Shown in pieces: positions 25,803-34,885 of a stretch of 62,977 nucleotides of DNA. The notes under the pieces were generated by a model. The model did not search any database. It was not told the DNA's origin and was given only the letters and a program-made list of their open reading frames with translations. Within the stretch, counting starts at the first letter, position 1. Each line of letters starts with the position of its first letter. The position numbers and the translations under genes were made by a program. The stretch comes from Clostridiales bacterium (GTDB taxonomy: Bacteria; Bacillota; Clostridia; Lachnospirales; Lachnospiraceae), in the NCBI GenBank assembly GCA_018369015.1, contig JAGZDD010000005.1, positions 1 through 62,977 on the forward strand, given 5' to 3'.

Positions 25803-27278
25803 TTACGCAAATGGGTTTTCTGTTTTATACATCATACTCTTTGGCCGGTTAAAATCAATTTCTTCAGCCTCAACGCCTGCATACTTAAAGACCTCATAAA
25901 GAGCTTTTCCAAAATGCCCGAAAGCAACGGCACCATGATGCGGATAATTCTTTTCTACAAGCACATGGCGGTAAAATCTGCCCATTTCAGGAATTGCAAA
26001 AATGCCGATGCCGCCAAAGGAGCGTGTGGCAACCGGAAGAACCTCGCCCTGAGCAATATAAGCCCGCAGCTTGGCGTCGGACGTACTCTGGAGCCTGAAA
26101 AATGTAATATCGCCGGGAATAATATCGCCCTCTAAGGTTCCCTGAGTAACCTCCTCCGGCAATGTCCGCGCCATAATCATCTGATACTTCATTGCGCAGA
26201 AGGACAGCTTGCTTGCCGCCGTATTTCCGCAATGGAAGCCCATAAATGTATCTTTCTGTGTATAATTGTATTTTCCTTTAATCTCCTCATTATATAAATC
26301 GGCGGGTACAGTATTATTAATATCAAGAAGCGTCACTGTATCCTGAGATACAACAGTTCCGATAAACTCGCTGAGCGCTCCGTAAATATCCACCTCGCAG
26401 GAAACCGGGATTCCCCTGTCGGTCAGGCGGCTGTTGACATAGCAGGGCACAAAGCCAAACTGTGTCTGAAATGCCGGCCAGCATTTTCCGGCAATAGCTA
26501 CATACTTTCTCGATCCCTTGTGAGCCTCAACCCAGTCTAACAATGTCAGCTCATACTGCGCCAGCTTTGATAAAATCTCCGGCTTTTTATTGCCCTCGCC
26601 AAGCTCAGCCTTCATACTTTTCACAACATCGGGGATTCTCTCATCCCCGGCGTGCTTATTAAATGCCTCAAAAAGATCCAGCTCAGAGTTTTCCTCAATT
26701 TCAACACCCAGATTGTAAAGCTGTTTAATCGGCGCATTACATGCCAGGAAATCCTGCGGGCGCGGGCCAAAGCTAATAATTTTCAGGTTACGCAGGCCGA
26801 CAATTGCCCGGGCTACCGGCATGAAATCGTGGATCATATCGGCCACCTCATCGGCTGTGCCTACCGGGTACTCAGGGATGTAGGCGCGGATATTGCGCAG
26901 CTTTAAATTATAGCTGGCGTTAAGCATACCGCAATAAGCATCGCCGCGGCCGCCTACAAGATTTGTTCCGGTTTCCTCAGCGGCGGCGGCAAACATTACC
27001 GGTCCGTCAAAATATTTTGCCAGCAGCGTCTCGCTTGTTTCCGGGCCAAAATTGCCAAGATAAACAACAAGCGCATTACATCCGCTCGCTGTAACGTCTG
27101 CCAGAGCCTTCTGCATATGTACTTCGCTTTCCACAACAACCGGACATTCATAGATTTCCCCATATTTTTCTTTATACGCGGCAACGACCGCTTTTCTGCG
27201 GCTTTCAGATAATGTCATCGGGAAACAATCGCGGCTTACGGCCACAATACCTATTTTAATTTCAGGCATATTATTCAT
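25803..27278 (-). CDS. L-fucose/L-arabinose isomerase family protein
   Basis: A 491-residue protein of the fucose/arabinose isomerase-like family (COG2407). Visible pieces: IKIGIVAVSRDCFPMTLSES, VVYLGNFGPETSE, SFGPRPQDFLACNAPIKQLY, KCWPAFQTQFGFVPC, SCEVDIYGALSEFIG and FMGFHCGNTAASKLS; candidate metal-site residues are in the CEVDIYG and FHCGN segments. The family isomerises aldoses to ketoses, but this subfamily's sugar is not settled. GGAGG before ATG 27278 sets the start. It follows the DUF4867 gene by 45 bp in one operon. Confidence 0.82.
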   Translation of the reverse strand: MNNMPEIKIGIVAVSRDCFPMTLSESRRKAVVAAYKEKYGEIYECPVVVESEVHMQKALADVTASGCNALVVYLGNFGPETSETLLAKYFDGPVMFAAAAEETGTNLVGGRGDAYCGMLNASYNLKLRNIRAYIPEYPVGTADEVADMIHDFMPVARAIVGLRNLKIISFGPRPQDFLACNAPIKQLYNLGVEIEENSELDLFEAFNKHAGDERIPDVVKSMKAELGEGNKKPEILSKLAQYELTLLDWVEAHKGSRKYVAIAGKCWPAFQTQFGFVPCYVNSRLTDRGIPVSCEVDIYGALSEFIGTVVSQDTVTLLDINNTVPADLYNEEIKGKYNYTQKDTFMGFHCGNTAASKLSFCAMKYQMIMARTLPEEVTQGTLEGDIIPGDITFFRLQSTSDAKLRAYIAQGEVLPVATRSFGGIGIFAIPEMGRFYRHVLVEKNYPHHGAVAFGHFGKALYEVFKYAGVEAEEIDFNRPKSMMYKTENPFA

Positions 27279-27323
27279 TTTAAATTCCTCCATTTCCATG
27301 TTCTGTATGATCTGGCGGCGCCT

Positions 27324-27956
27324 CTATACCTCCAGGTTTTCACCTTTAAGCCCTACAAATGCCCCGTCGGCACCAAGGCCGGATTCCTCGTGGGCAATCA
27401 GCCATTTGTTTCTTGCAAACAGCAAGCGATCCTCCCCGGCTGCTGCAAAAGCTTTCTTAAATTCTGTATTCGTTCCCCGCGGGAGTACAACAATCACTTT
27501 AAAGCCGCCGTCTTTTCCATTGCAGGGGGCGTAGTGCAGCGTCGTTGCATAAAGCTCGATTACGCTCCCTGCAGGGGCGTAAAATGCTTCCATCTTAGAT
27601 GTGTCGTAAGTAAAATCCTCCTCCACATCCTGCTGCATTCCCACGATAAACACAGCGTCTGTCGCCGGAATATTAATCTCCGAATTGCGGTGATACTCTA
27701 CCGCGTTCAGCTTGTGATTATTACCGTTGCAGTAACCAATCTGCACCGGCATACCGCCAAAAAGACTTTCAGAAATCGCTTCATAAGCCCGGTCGCTCTC
27801 TAAAAGCGGGTCGCTGGCCACATATACGGTTCCCTTCGGCAGCGGCGTTGCCTCCATTTTTTCTAAAAGACTGTCCAGGTTAAGACCGGAAATGATACGC
27901 CCGTATTTTTTAAACGCTGCGTCAGTGACCGGTTTTACAGACATTGTCTTCCCCAT
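27324..27956 (-). CDS. DUF4867 family protein
   Basis: A 210-residue cupin-like protein with the DUF4867 pattern (YGRIISGLNLDSLLEKME, LFGGMPVQIGYCNGNNHKLN, LEYHRNSEINIPATD-like, VIELYATTLHYAPCNGKDGG). Relatives sit beside sugar isomerase genes and are thought to act as isomerase-like or sugar-binding proteins; no reaction is proven. GGAAGGAGTG places the start at ATG 27956. It is first in the operon with the isomerase-like gene. Confidence 0.8.
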   Translation of the reverse strand: MGKTMSVKPVTDAAFKKYGRIISGLNLDSLLEKMEATPLPKGTVYVASDPLLESDRAYEAISESLFGGMPVQIGYCNGNNHKLNAVEYHRNSEINIPATDAVFIVGMQQDVEEDFTYDTSKMEAFYAPAGSVIELYATTLHYAPCNGKDGGFKVIVVLPRGTNTEFKKAFAAAGEDRLLFARNKWLIAHEESGLGADGAFVGLKGENLEV

Positions 27957-28084
27957 AAAAAACACTCCTTCCGCAAAAAGTTTATTGATTAAACTAATTT
28001 CTTTTATCATAAACCAAAAACACCAAAAGGTCAATAACCTTTTGACGTTTTCTTGCTGTTGTTCAGCGGCACACTGATGTTCGT

Positions 28085-29593
28085 TTAATTGCTCCCCTCC
28101 ATGGAAATTTCAATTTTCTTATGCTCCACCTTCTTTGAATCTGCCTCATTTGTCAGGCGCAGGCACAATGTTTTATCAGACATTTCCGCAACACTGTATA
28201 CAAACCACCCCTCCGGCGCTTCGTATATTTCCGAAATTTTACAGGTTAAAGGCTCGTAGCAGTAAAGCTTCTGGTTCTCCCTGTCGTAAAGATACCCCTT
28301 GCGCCCGCCAAACACCGCCGATGAAGGCGGGGCCTCCATCTCATAAAGCTTTCCGCCCCTAAAATCTGCAAAGCCGCACATATCCCGGGGAAATGAGCCA
28401 TCCAGGTTATACATGCCGCACGAAAATACCGCGGCATTTCCGCCTAAAATCAATTCAAATTCTGTCGCATGGACTGGGGTGTCACACAACATTTCCACGT
28501 TTTTTTTGTCCAGGGAATATTTCTTAAATACAACTCCAGCTCCCTGCTGTTCAAGAAAATAAATGTCATTTTCATAAATGCGGACGACTGTTGCCGTTTC
28601 CGAAATTATCACATCTCCCGAACCGTCCGGCGTTGTAATCTCTAATATTCCTGACCTGTCAATATGAAAATCTACGGAAAAAGGGATTCTTTTGGAAATA
28701 AAAAACTCCTCGCCCTCATATTGCCCTACATAAAGCAGCGCTCCCATGTGGCTCCCCATATTCATCGTTCCTCCGTAAAAATCATAGCAATACCAGTCCG
28801 CATAGGAGCGGTCCGTTGACCTGTAATAATAAATCCCCCGCTCGGTTCCTCCAGCCAGTCCAACGCTTGGAATATCTGGCCACATCACAATAGCGTCCAG
28901 GAAAATAAACTCATCCTTTTCCACATCCCATACGGCGAACTGATCGTCCAGGGCATTGTCAAACACCGGCTCTACCTGCATATAGACTTTGTTCCCATCA
29001 GTCACCGCTGCAATAATCTCATAATCCTTTAGCTGTCTGTACATAAGCAAATCCTCTGTATAAACATTCAATGTATCATACAGAAATTCAAAAAGATAAT
29101 CGCCAACCTTCTGTGTGCCAAATTCAAGAGCGCTCCACTTAGGGCTCCAGTACTGCTTTGGGCCATTGTGAAAATGAGCGGAAGCCTTAACAATTTCCGG
29201 CGAAGAAAAGACAACCGACACCTTTTCCCAATCCATATCAATTCTGTGCCCAACATGGTCTTCCCTATTATTCTCACCAGAAGAATTTATCAAAAGCCCG
29301 GCGCAAAGGCCGCCTGCAAAAACAACCAAAGCAATCATCAGGCCGGCCCCCCATTTTCTCCATACTTTTTTGCGGCGCCCATACGGCTGCCCCGGCTTCC
29401 CAGCTGCCGCAATATCTACGGCGCCTTCTTCAGGTCCGTACTCAGGAGCCGTTCCCTCCCCGAAAAAAACATCAGCCACAGGGGGCTGTTTAGACGCCCC
29501 GAACGGCTCAAGGGCCGCACCGCAATTTTTACAAAAATGGTACTTTGGGCCATTGGCAAAACCGCAGAGCGGACAAATTTTTCTTTCATTCAT
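28085..29593 (-). CDS. Zinc-ribbon, single-pass membrane protein with extracytoplasmic beta-propeller-like domain
   Basis: A 502-residue protein. A zinc ribbon CPLCGFANGPKYHFCKNCG is at residues 5-23; a transmembrane helix (WGAGLMIALVVFAGGLCAGL) is near 80-100. The extracytoplasmic part of about 390 residues has repeated strand patterns (NKVYMQVEPVF, RGIYYYRST, NDIYFLEQQG, GYLYDRENQKLYC), like DUF5050-type propellers. The function is unknown. ATG 29593 is preferred because AGGCGGGG precedes it. It is monocistronic. Confidence 0.7.
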   Translation of the reverse strand: MNERKICPLCGFANGPKYHFCKNCGAALEPFGASKQPPVADVFFGEGTAPEYGPEEGAVDIAAAGKPGQPYGRRKKVWRKWGAGLMIALVVFAGGLCAGLLINSSGENNREDHVGHRIDMDWEKVSVVFSSPEIVKASAHFHNGPKQYWSPKWSALEFGTQKVGDYLFEFLYDTLNVYTEDLLMYRQLKDYEIIAAVTDGNKVYMQVEPVFDNALDDQFAVWDVEKDEFIFLDAIVMWPDIPSVGLAGGTERGIYYYRSTDRSYADWYCYDFYGGTMNMGSHMGALLYVGQYEGEEFFISKRIPFSVDFHIDRSGILEITTPDGSGDVIISETATVVRIYENDIYFLEQQGAGVVFKKYSLDKKNVEMLCDTPVHATEFELILGGNAAVFSCGMYNLDGSFPRDMCGFADFRGGKLYEMEAPPSSAVFGGRKGYLYDRENQKLYCYEPLTCKISEIYEAPEGWFVYSVAEMSDKTLCLRLTNEADSKKVEHKKIEISMEGSN

Positions 29594-29663
29594 AAATCCC
29601 CGCCTCACTTCCCGGCATAATTCCCTGCTATCCTTTTAACTCCAAAAGAATAGAACTGTACTG

Positions 29664-30341
29664 TTATTTATATGCAGGCCTATGCGGCCCGCAATATTTG
29701 ATGAGCCTTTCCAAATACGCTCTGTCAAGTATTTGTATGCGCCCATAAGCAGTCGCCACAATCCCGGCATTTTTCCACTCGTTCAGCACCTTAGCCACCG
29801 TGACCCGGTTCAGCCCCAAAGATATGCCAAGCTCCTCCTGTGTATAAGGAATACTGTCCTTTGTCACTCCCCTGTCAAAATCGGGAAACGTTGTTTCGTG
29901 CAGCAAAAAGCTGGCGATTTTCTGATACCTGTCATACAGCGTCACCCTGCGGAGCTGCTCTGTTAAATGATTACAGGTCCTTGAAAGCATTTGAATAATG
30001 ACCCACGTTAATTCCGTGGACTCCGCCATATATTCATAAAGCCTGGAAAGGTCGCAGGCAAGAAGCTCCACATCATTGACGGCCTCGACAGTTGCAGGGT
30101 AAATGCTATGTCCAAGAAACGATGATTCCCCGATAATTTTCCCCTTCTCCACAATTTCAAAGGTCAGCTCTTTTCCGGCTTTTGTCATATAAAGTGCCCG
30201 GACACGGCCTTTTTTAATAAAATACAGGCGCTGGGCGTCTTCACCCTGCATATAAATTGTTTCGTGGGGTGCGTACTTTTCTAATTTCCCCGTCTTTTCA
30301 AAATAAGGATACAAAGCTTGTGATACTTTGATTTGATCCAT
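29664..30341 (-). CDS. Crp/Fnr family transcriptional regulator
   Basis: A 225-residue regulator with an N-terminal cyclic-nucleotide-binding-type domain (ETIYMQGEDAQRLYFIKKGR, IIGESSFLGHSIYPATVEAV) and a C-terminal HTH (YTQEELGISLGLNRVTVAKV, then LNEWKNAGIV). No FNR-type cysteine cluster is present. GGAGGTTAGAGGCA fixes ATG 30341; the longer frame upstream has no ribosome site. It is divergent from the MATE transporter gene, which it may control. Confidence 0.9.
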   Translation of the reverse strand: MDQIKVSQALYPYFEKTGKLEKYAPHETIYMQGEDAQRLYFIKKGRVRALYMTKAGKELTFEIVEKGKIIGESSFLGHSIYPATVEAVNDVELLACDLSRLYEYMAESTELTWVIIQMLSRTCNHLTEQLRRVTLYDRYQKIASFLLHETTFPDFDRGVTKDSIPYTQEELGISLGLNRVTVAKVLNEWKNAGIVATAYGRIQILDRAYLERLIKYCGPHRPAYK

Positions 30342-30550
30342 TGCCTCTAACCTCCAGCCTTTCAGGCTCATGCCCCAAAATTGCGGCAGCTTGGCCGCGC
30401 TGCCGGCAAACTCGCTCTCACACACATTCTGCCGTTTCGCGGCTGACTTTGCGCCTAATCTCATCGATTTTGCTCATCATCCGGCACACTCCCAGCCCTT
30501 TTCCTTTATTGTATAATATCGCTCCTTCAAAAGCAAACAATTCCCTGGCT

Positions 30551-30655
30551 CATTTTCTGACGGTCAGCGCACACATTGAACACTTGGCAAGGTGTTTTCG
30601 AGCCTAGTATAACGTACAAAGCAGCAAGTGCGCAGATTTGGCTGAATGGTTCTAT
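30551..30655. repeat. Degenerate MITE-like element, copy 2
   Basis: TTTTCTGACGGTCAGCGCAC, then TTTTCGAGCCTAG, then GTACAAAGCAGCAAGTGCG and GGCTGAATGGTTC match the right half of the element at 22982-23172. The left end is lost. Confidence 0.7.
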
Positions 30656-30822
30656 TATTTTCCAAAATGTAGCCTATATTACAGATTTCTTCTTCAAAAA
30701 TATTTATGATAATGACCGTAATCGTTCATCAGGCAAAATTGTCACGAATACCCTACTTAAATTCTATTGTCTTGGCAGGCAAATTTTTTGTTCATGCCTG
30801 CCAAAAGGAGGTTGAAATTCAA

Positions 30823-32184
30823 ATGCAAAATACAATGTCACTGACTTCAGGCAGCATAGGAAAGGTATTGATCCGCTTTTCTGTTCCCTTCCTGCTGGCC
30901 AATCTTCTGCAAGCGCTTTATGGCGCCGTAGACCTGCTTGTTGTGGGCCAATTTTGCGGCGCGGCAAGTGTTTCTGCGGTTTCCACAGGCACTCAGGTTA
31001 CTCAGATTATTACAAGCCTTATTTCAGGCATGACCCTCGCCGGAACGATCCTTGTGGGAAAATATGCTGGCATGAAAAATACTGAAAAGATCGAAAAAAC
31101 GATTTCTACAACCATCACATTTTTTGCGGTCTTTTCAGTATTCCTCACAATTCTTCTTATTATAAATATTCCGGGGATTCTCCGGCTGCTAAAAACCCCT
31201 GAACAAGCTTATAGTGAAGCCTATTCCTATATTTTTATCTGCTGTCTTGGTATCTTTTTTATATGCGAATACAATGCCTTAAGCGCAGTACTTCGGGGCT
31301 ACGGCGATTCCATAAGCCCCCTGCTATTTGTCGCTATTGCCTGTGTATGCAATATTGCCGGTGATTTCCTCACTGTTGGAATCCTTCATATGGGCGCTGC
31401 CGGAACCGCCATAGCTACAATTTCCTCTCAGGCAATCAGTATGCTTTGCGCTATTATTTATCTGAACAGGAAAAAATTTATTGTCCGTTTTTCGTTAAAA
31501 AACCTGACTTTAGACCGCAGGATTCTAAAGGAGCTTATCGTCATCGGTATTCCTATTTCTTTTCAGGAATGTATGGTGCGCTTCTCCTTTTTATACCTGA
31601 CATCTATCACCAATGGCCTTGGCGTATTTTCTTCATGCGCCGTAGGTATTGCCAGCAAATATGACGTATTCGCCATGCTTCCGGCCACATCCATTGCCAA
31701 TGCTCTTGCGGCTCTGACCGCACAAAATCTTGGCGCAGGCGAGCAAAAGCGCGCCGGACGGTTTCTCAAATACGGTATTCTTATTGCCCTGGGATGCTCC
31801 CTCATATTTTTTATCTGGGCCCAGGCGGCGCCTCAGACAATGATCGGCCTTTTTTCAAAGGACCCTGACGTTATCGCCGCAGGCATACCATTTTTCAGGG
31901 CCTGCAGCTTTGATTATCTTGCAGTTTCCGTTTTATTTTGTATTAACGGCTATCTCAACGGAAGTGAAAAAATGCTCGTTACCATGGTCAACTGCTGCTT
32001 TGGAGCACTTTGCATACGCGTTCCGCTGCTGTACCTTCTCTCTCATGCAGATGTAGGTTCCCTCATATACTATGGCTGTGTATCTCCGCTTTCCACACTT
32101 GTCATGCTGGCCGCTGCCGTTGTCTATTTAGCAGTGAAAGTTCCAACCGGCGGCTGTGAGGCAAGGCGTACCTGCACGCAATGA
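30823..32184 (+). CDS. MATE family efflux transporter
   Basis: A 453-residue, 12-helix MATE (NorM/DinF superfamily) antiporter: MTSGSIGKVLIRFSVPFL-like start, ALYGAVDLLVVGQFCG, the second half beginning near ELIVIGIPISFQECMV, and ALTAQNLGAGEQKRA. It would export cationic compounds using an ion gradient. AAAAGGAGG before ATG 30823 sets the start. It is divergent from the Crp/Fnr gene. Confidence 0.92.
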   Translation: MQNTMSLTSGSIGKVLIRFSVPFLLANLLQALYGAVDLLVVGQFCGAASVSAVSTGTQVTQIITSLISGMTLAGTILVGKYAGMKNTEKIEKTISTTITFFAVFSVFLTILLIINIPGILRLLKTPEQAYSEAYSYIFICCLGIFFICEYNALSAVLRGYGDSISPLLFVAIACVCNIAGDFLTVGILHMGAAGTAIATISSQAISMLCAIIYLNRKKFIVRFSLKNLTLDRRILKELIVIGIPISFQECMVRFSFLYLTSITNGLGVFSSCAVGIASKYDVFAMLPATSIANALAALTAQNLGAGEQKRAGRFLKYGILIALGCSLIFFIWAQAAPQTMIGLFSKDPDVIAAGIPFFRACSFDYLAVSVLFCINGYLNGSEKMLVTMVNCCFGALCIRVPLLYLLSHADVGSLIYYGCVSPLSTLVMLAAAVVYLAVKVPTGGCEARRTCTQ

Positions 32185-32218
32185 CTTTCGGGCAGTGCGA
32201 AAGCCCGCGCGCCCGGCA

Positions 32219-32256
32219 GTAAACTTTCATCCGCAGCGTGGCATGAAAGTTTACTG
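32219..32256. repeat. Short palindromic element with GTAAACTTTCAT ends
   Basis: Perfect 12-bp terminal inverted arms GTAAACTTTCAT / ATGAAAGTTTAC around a 14-nt centre. Related longer copies lie at 36829, 43076 and 62739. The stop codon of the vanY-type gene (TAA) lies in this repeat. Confidence 0.7.
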
Positions 32257-33123
32257 CAAAAAACCAGCTTTTTCCAAATATTCCTCCAGGCAAAGTCCCT
32301 GCTCATACATTTCCCTCGCCGCTTCTTTTCCCACATAGCGGTAATGCCAGACTTCCTCTGCCACTCCCGTAATTTCTGTTTTGGCTCCAGGATAGCGGAA
32401 TATAAAACCATACTTATAGCTGTTTTCCTGGAGCCACGGGTAAATATCGTAGGTGGCCCCGTTAATATCCACGGCCAGACCTAACTGATGCTCACTTGTT
32501 CCCGGAATCGCGACCCACTGCTCTGTCATTTCTTTTGCCTCATTCTCAGAATAACCTAGCGCAGTATATTCCTGGACTTTTTCATTATAAAGGCTTTGCT
32601 GTGTTTCCTCCGTCCGATAGCCGGCGACAACAATCGGGCCTAAATTCTGTGCCTCTGCAGCCGCCAGCATTTCCATTAAAGAACTGTAAATACGATCATC
32701 CACCATTTCGCCCCCGGGTACTTCGGCCAGTTTTGGCTCGTAGTTTTCAGGGATAGGATTCCAGCGGTTCACTAACATCAAATTCCATAAAATTTCCGGT
32801 TCTGTGAATTGAGTTTCCCCAACCGCAGTTTCTTTAGTTCCGGAAGTGCCCGGCGCAGGCTCCCCGCCTGTAAGATTGACTGGCTCAGCTTCCCCGCCTG
32901 TAAGGCTGTCTGGCCCGGATCCCCCGGCCCCGGAGGTTTCCTGCACAATTTCCCCAGGCCCAAGATTCACAAAATCCCCCTTTATTTTTCCTTTCAGAAC
33001 ACATTGAGCAAAATACATCACAGCAGTCAAAAATAAAATAATGATAAGTATTGTTATAACGATGATACGCCGGTTAACTGAGCTTGTTTTTCTTCGTTTT
33101 CTTTTTCTGTTTCTTTGATACAT
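32251..33123 (-). CDS. D-Ala-D-Ala carboxypeptidase, VanY/M15B family
   Basis: A 290-residue membrane-anchored peptidase. A Lys/Arg-rich N-terminus precedes a transmembrane helix (IIVITILIIILFLTAVMYFA), a Gly/Ser/Thr/Pro-rich linker (about 50-110) and the M15B domain with zinc and catalytic motifs SEHQLGLAVD and EEVWHYRYVG. It trims peptidoglycan stem peptides outside the membrane. GAAGGAGG sets ATG 33123. Absence of vanR/S/H/A/X neighbours argues against a glycopeptide-resistance cluster. Confidence 0.9.
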   Translation of the reverse strand: MYQRNRKRKRRKTSSVNRRIIVITILIIILFLTAVMYFAQCVLKGKIKGDFVNLGPGEIVQETSGAGGSGPDSLTGGEAEPVNLTGGEPAPGTSGTKETAVGETQFTEPEILWNLMLVNRWNPIPENYEPKLAEVPGGEMVDDRIYSSLMEMLAAAEAQNLGPIVVAGYRTEETQQSLYNEKVQEYTALGYSENEAKEMTEQWVAIPGTSEHQLGLAVDINGATYDIYPWLQENSYKYGFIFRYPGAKTEITGVAEEVWHYRYVGKEAAREMYEQGLCLEEYLEKAGFLQ

Positions 33124-33247
33124 AAAAGCCTCCTTCATCAGATCCGGCGAAATGGTTCCGAATCTTATTGTTTTACCATTATAGCAAGCCAGGCACACAG
33201 ACGTATTGCCTTTTGCAGAAGAAAACATTAAGATTTCCATAACTTAT

Positions 33248-33296
33248 AAAAGCACCTGTGCGCGGCCTTTTACTGACGCCGCACACAGGTGCTTTT
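33248..33296. terminator. Strong hairpin terminator between carboxylesterase and VanY genes
   Basis: AAAAGCACCTGTG / CACAGGTGCTTTT with further GC pairing inside; the A-rich and T-rich ends allow termination in both directions. Confidence 0.85.
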
Positions 33297-33332
33297 ATTC
33301 ATAATGCTGCCGCGCGCGGCGCGGCGCAAATG

Positions 33333-34805
33333 TTAATATTTACCGCAGGACAAGTGATTAGAGGCAGCCATTGCCAGCCCGGAAATTTCCCTGCTTTGTG
33401 AACCTTTTTCGCAAAAATACATACGCTCTGGCGCCTCACTTGTAAACGGCGCCCAGTAAGGTACCCCGGAGGTATTTTCCGCTTTGTCGGACACCTGATC
33501 TTCCCTTGCGTTCGGGTCGCCGTATTTAGCAAAATTTGTCCAATACTTTATCATTAATTTCGATAAATCATAATGGCGCCCGTCAAAGTTTCTCCAGCAC
33601 CGGTTTAATGTTCCAAAAATATACCACAGCTCGGCAGAATGATAGGGAAGCCCGTCTTCAACAAAATGATAAATATCATGTTCTGGAATTTCAGGATCAA
33701 AAAGATAAAGATATGCCGGCGTTCTTCCGGCTTCGGACTGCCGCACGCCTACACAGACATCCCCTATAAACGGCGCTTCCTTTGGGTAAAGCCCCGCCGC
33801 CTTAAGGGCTTCATCCCGGCCCACGATAAGATCCTTATCCCCACGGACAGAACCAGACATTATAGGAACGTTTTTCCATTGGCCGCTCTTTAATGCGTCG
33901 GCCGGGCGCTCTTTAAATACGTACCCGTCCAGCACAAGCTTCGGCGCCGGGCCAATATGCCGCTGTGCTTCCTCAAGGGCGCTGTTCGCTTCCTCAAGAG
34001 ACATTGCCCTCAGCTCCTCCACCGTTTTTCCAAGATACTGGCAGGCTTTTTCTCCCCAGCGCTCGCCTTCCTCTAAAGTTCCCATCATCATATCTCCAAA
34101 CAGCAAAAATGTTCCGCTCTGGATAATGGCCTTAGAAAATAATCCGTTGGACAAATCCGAAATTAAATGGGCAATAATACTGGCTCCCCCGGCAGACTGG
34201 CCAAATATTGTCACATTATCCTTGTCGCCGCCAAAAGCGCCGATATTTTCCTGAACCCATTGAAGGGCCGCAATCTGATCCAGTATTCCATAATTGCCGG
34301 ATACCCCGTGGATGTCTTTTTTCGATAACTCCGGGTGGGCAAAAAAGCCAAAAAAGTTCAGGCGGTAATTTATCGTTACAAGAATAACCCCTTCCTTGCA
34401 CAGCGCTTCCCCGTCAAATTCCATTTCATGGCCATAGCCGCTTCCGAAGCCCCCGCCGTGGATCCACACCATCACAGGGAGCTTTTCATCGCCGTTTTGC
34501 GCCGGAGTCCACACATTCAGGCAAAGGGAAGCTTCACTGCACGAATAGCGGAAGGGATAAAATTCTTTCAAAAAGAAATCCCCAAAGGGAAGCCCCTGGA
34601 TTGGCGACGCCTGCATACATATATCCGAAAATGTATCACATAGCCGCTCGCCCTCCCATGCCCTGGGCGGCTTTGGCGCGCCAAAGCGGTTCTCGCCGTC
34701 CGTTGGCGCCGCGTAGGGGATTCCCCGGAATACCGTATATGTAGGATTGCCGCAGGGAACGCCCCGGACAGCCCCGTATTTTGTTATTGCTGATCTTAAT
34801 GGCAT
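33333..34805 (-). CDS. Carboxylesterase type B
   Basis: A 490-residue alpha/beta hydrolase of the carboxylesterase B family: FRGIPYAAPTDGENRFGAPK, CLNVWTPAQ, oxyanion-hole HGGGFGSG, the nucleophile Ser in FGQSAGGAS and a late His in YHSAELWYIFG. It hydrolyses esters in the cytoplasm (no signal peptide), perhaps acetyl or feruloyl groups from imported sugars, which is inference from the neighbouring carbohydrate genes. AAGGAGG places the start at ATG 34805. Confidence 0.9.
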   Translation of the reverse strand: MPLRSAITKYGAVRGVPCGNPTYTVFRGIPYAAPTDGENRFGAPKPPRAWEGERLCDTFSDICMQASPIQGLPFGDFFLKEFYPFRYSCSEASLCLNVWTPAQNGDEKLPVMVWIHGGGFGSGYGHEMEFDGEALCKEGVILVTINYRLNFFGFFAHPELSKKDIHGVSGNYGILDQIAALQWVQENIGAFGGDKDNVTIFGQSAGGASIIAHLISDLSNGLFSKAIIQSGTFLLFGDMMMGTLEEGERWGEKACQYLGKTVEELRAMSLEEANSALEEAQRHIGPAPKLVLDGYVFKERPADALKSGQWKNVPIMSGSVRGDKDLIVGRDEALKAAGLYPKEAPFIGDVCVGVRQSEAGRTPAYLYLFDPEIPEHDIYHFVEDGLPYHSAELWYIFGTLNRCWRNFDGRHYDLSKLMIKYWTNFAKYGDPNAREDQVSDKAENTSGVPYWAPFTSEAPERMYFCEKGSQSREISGLAMAASNHLSCGKY

Positions 34806-34885
34806 TATTAATACCTCCTTGTATAGTAAGCTTTTATGCCGCCCCAAACGCGGCTTTTCCGCAAATAAACACCGATTGCTCCATT

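Noticed and set aside
32251..33123. Glycopeptide-resistance cluster.
   Set aside because: Only a VanY-type peptidase is present; no vanRS or vanHAX genes, and such peptidases are common in ordinary cell-wall metabolism.
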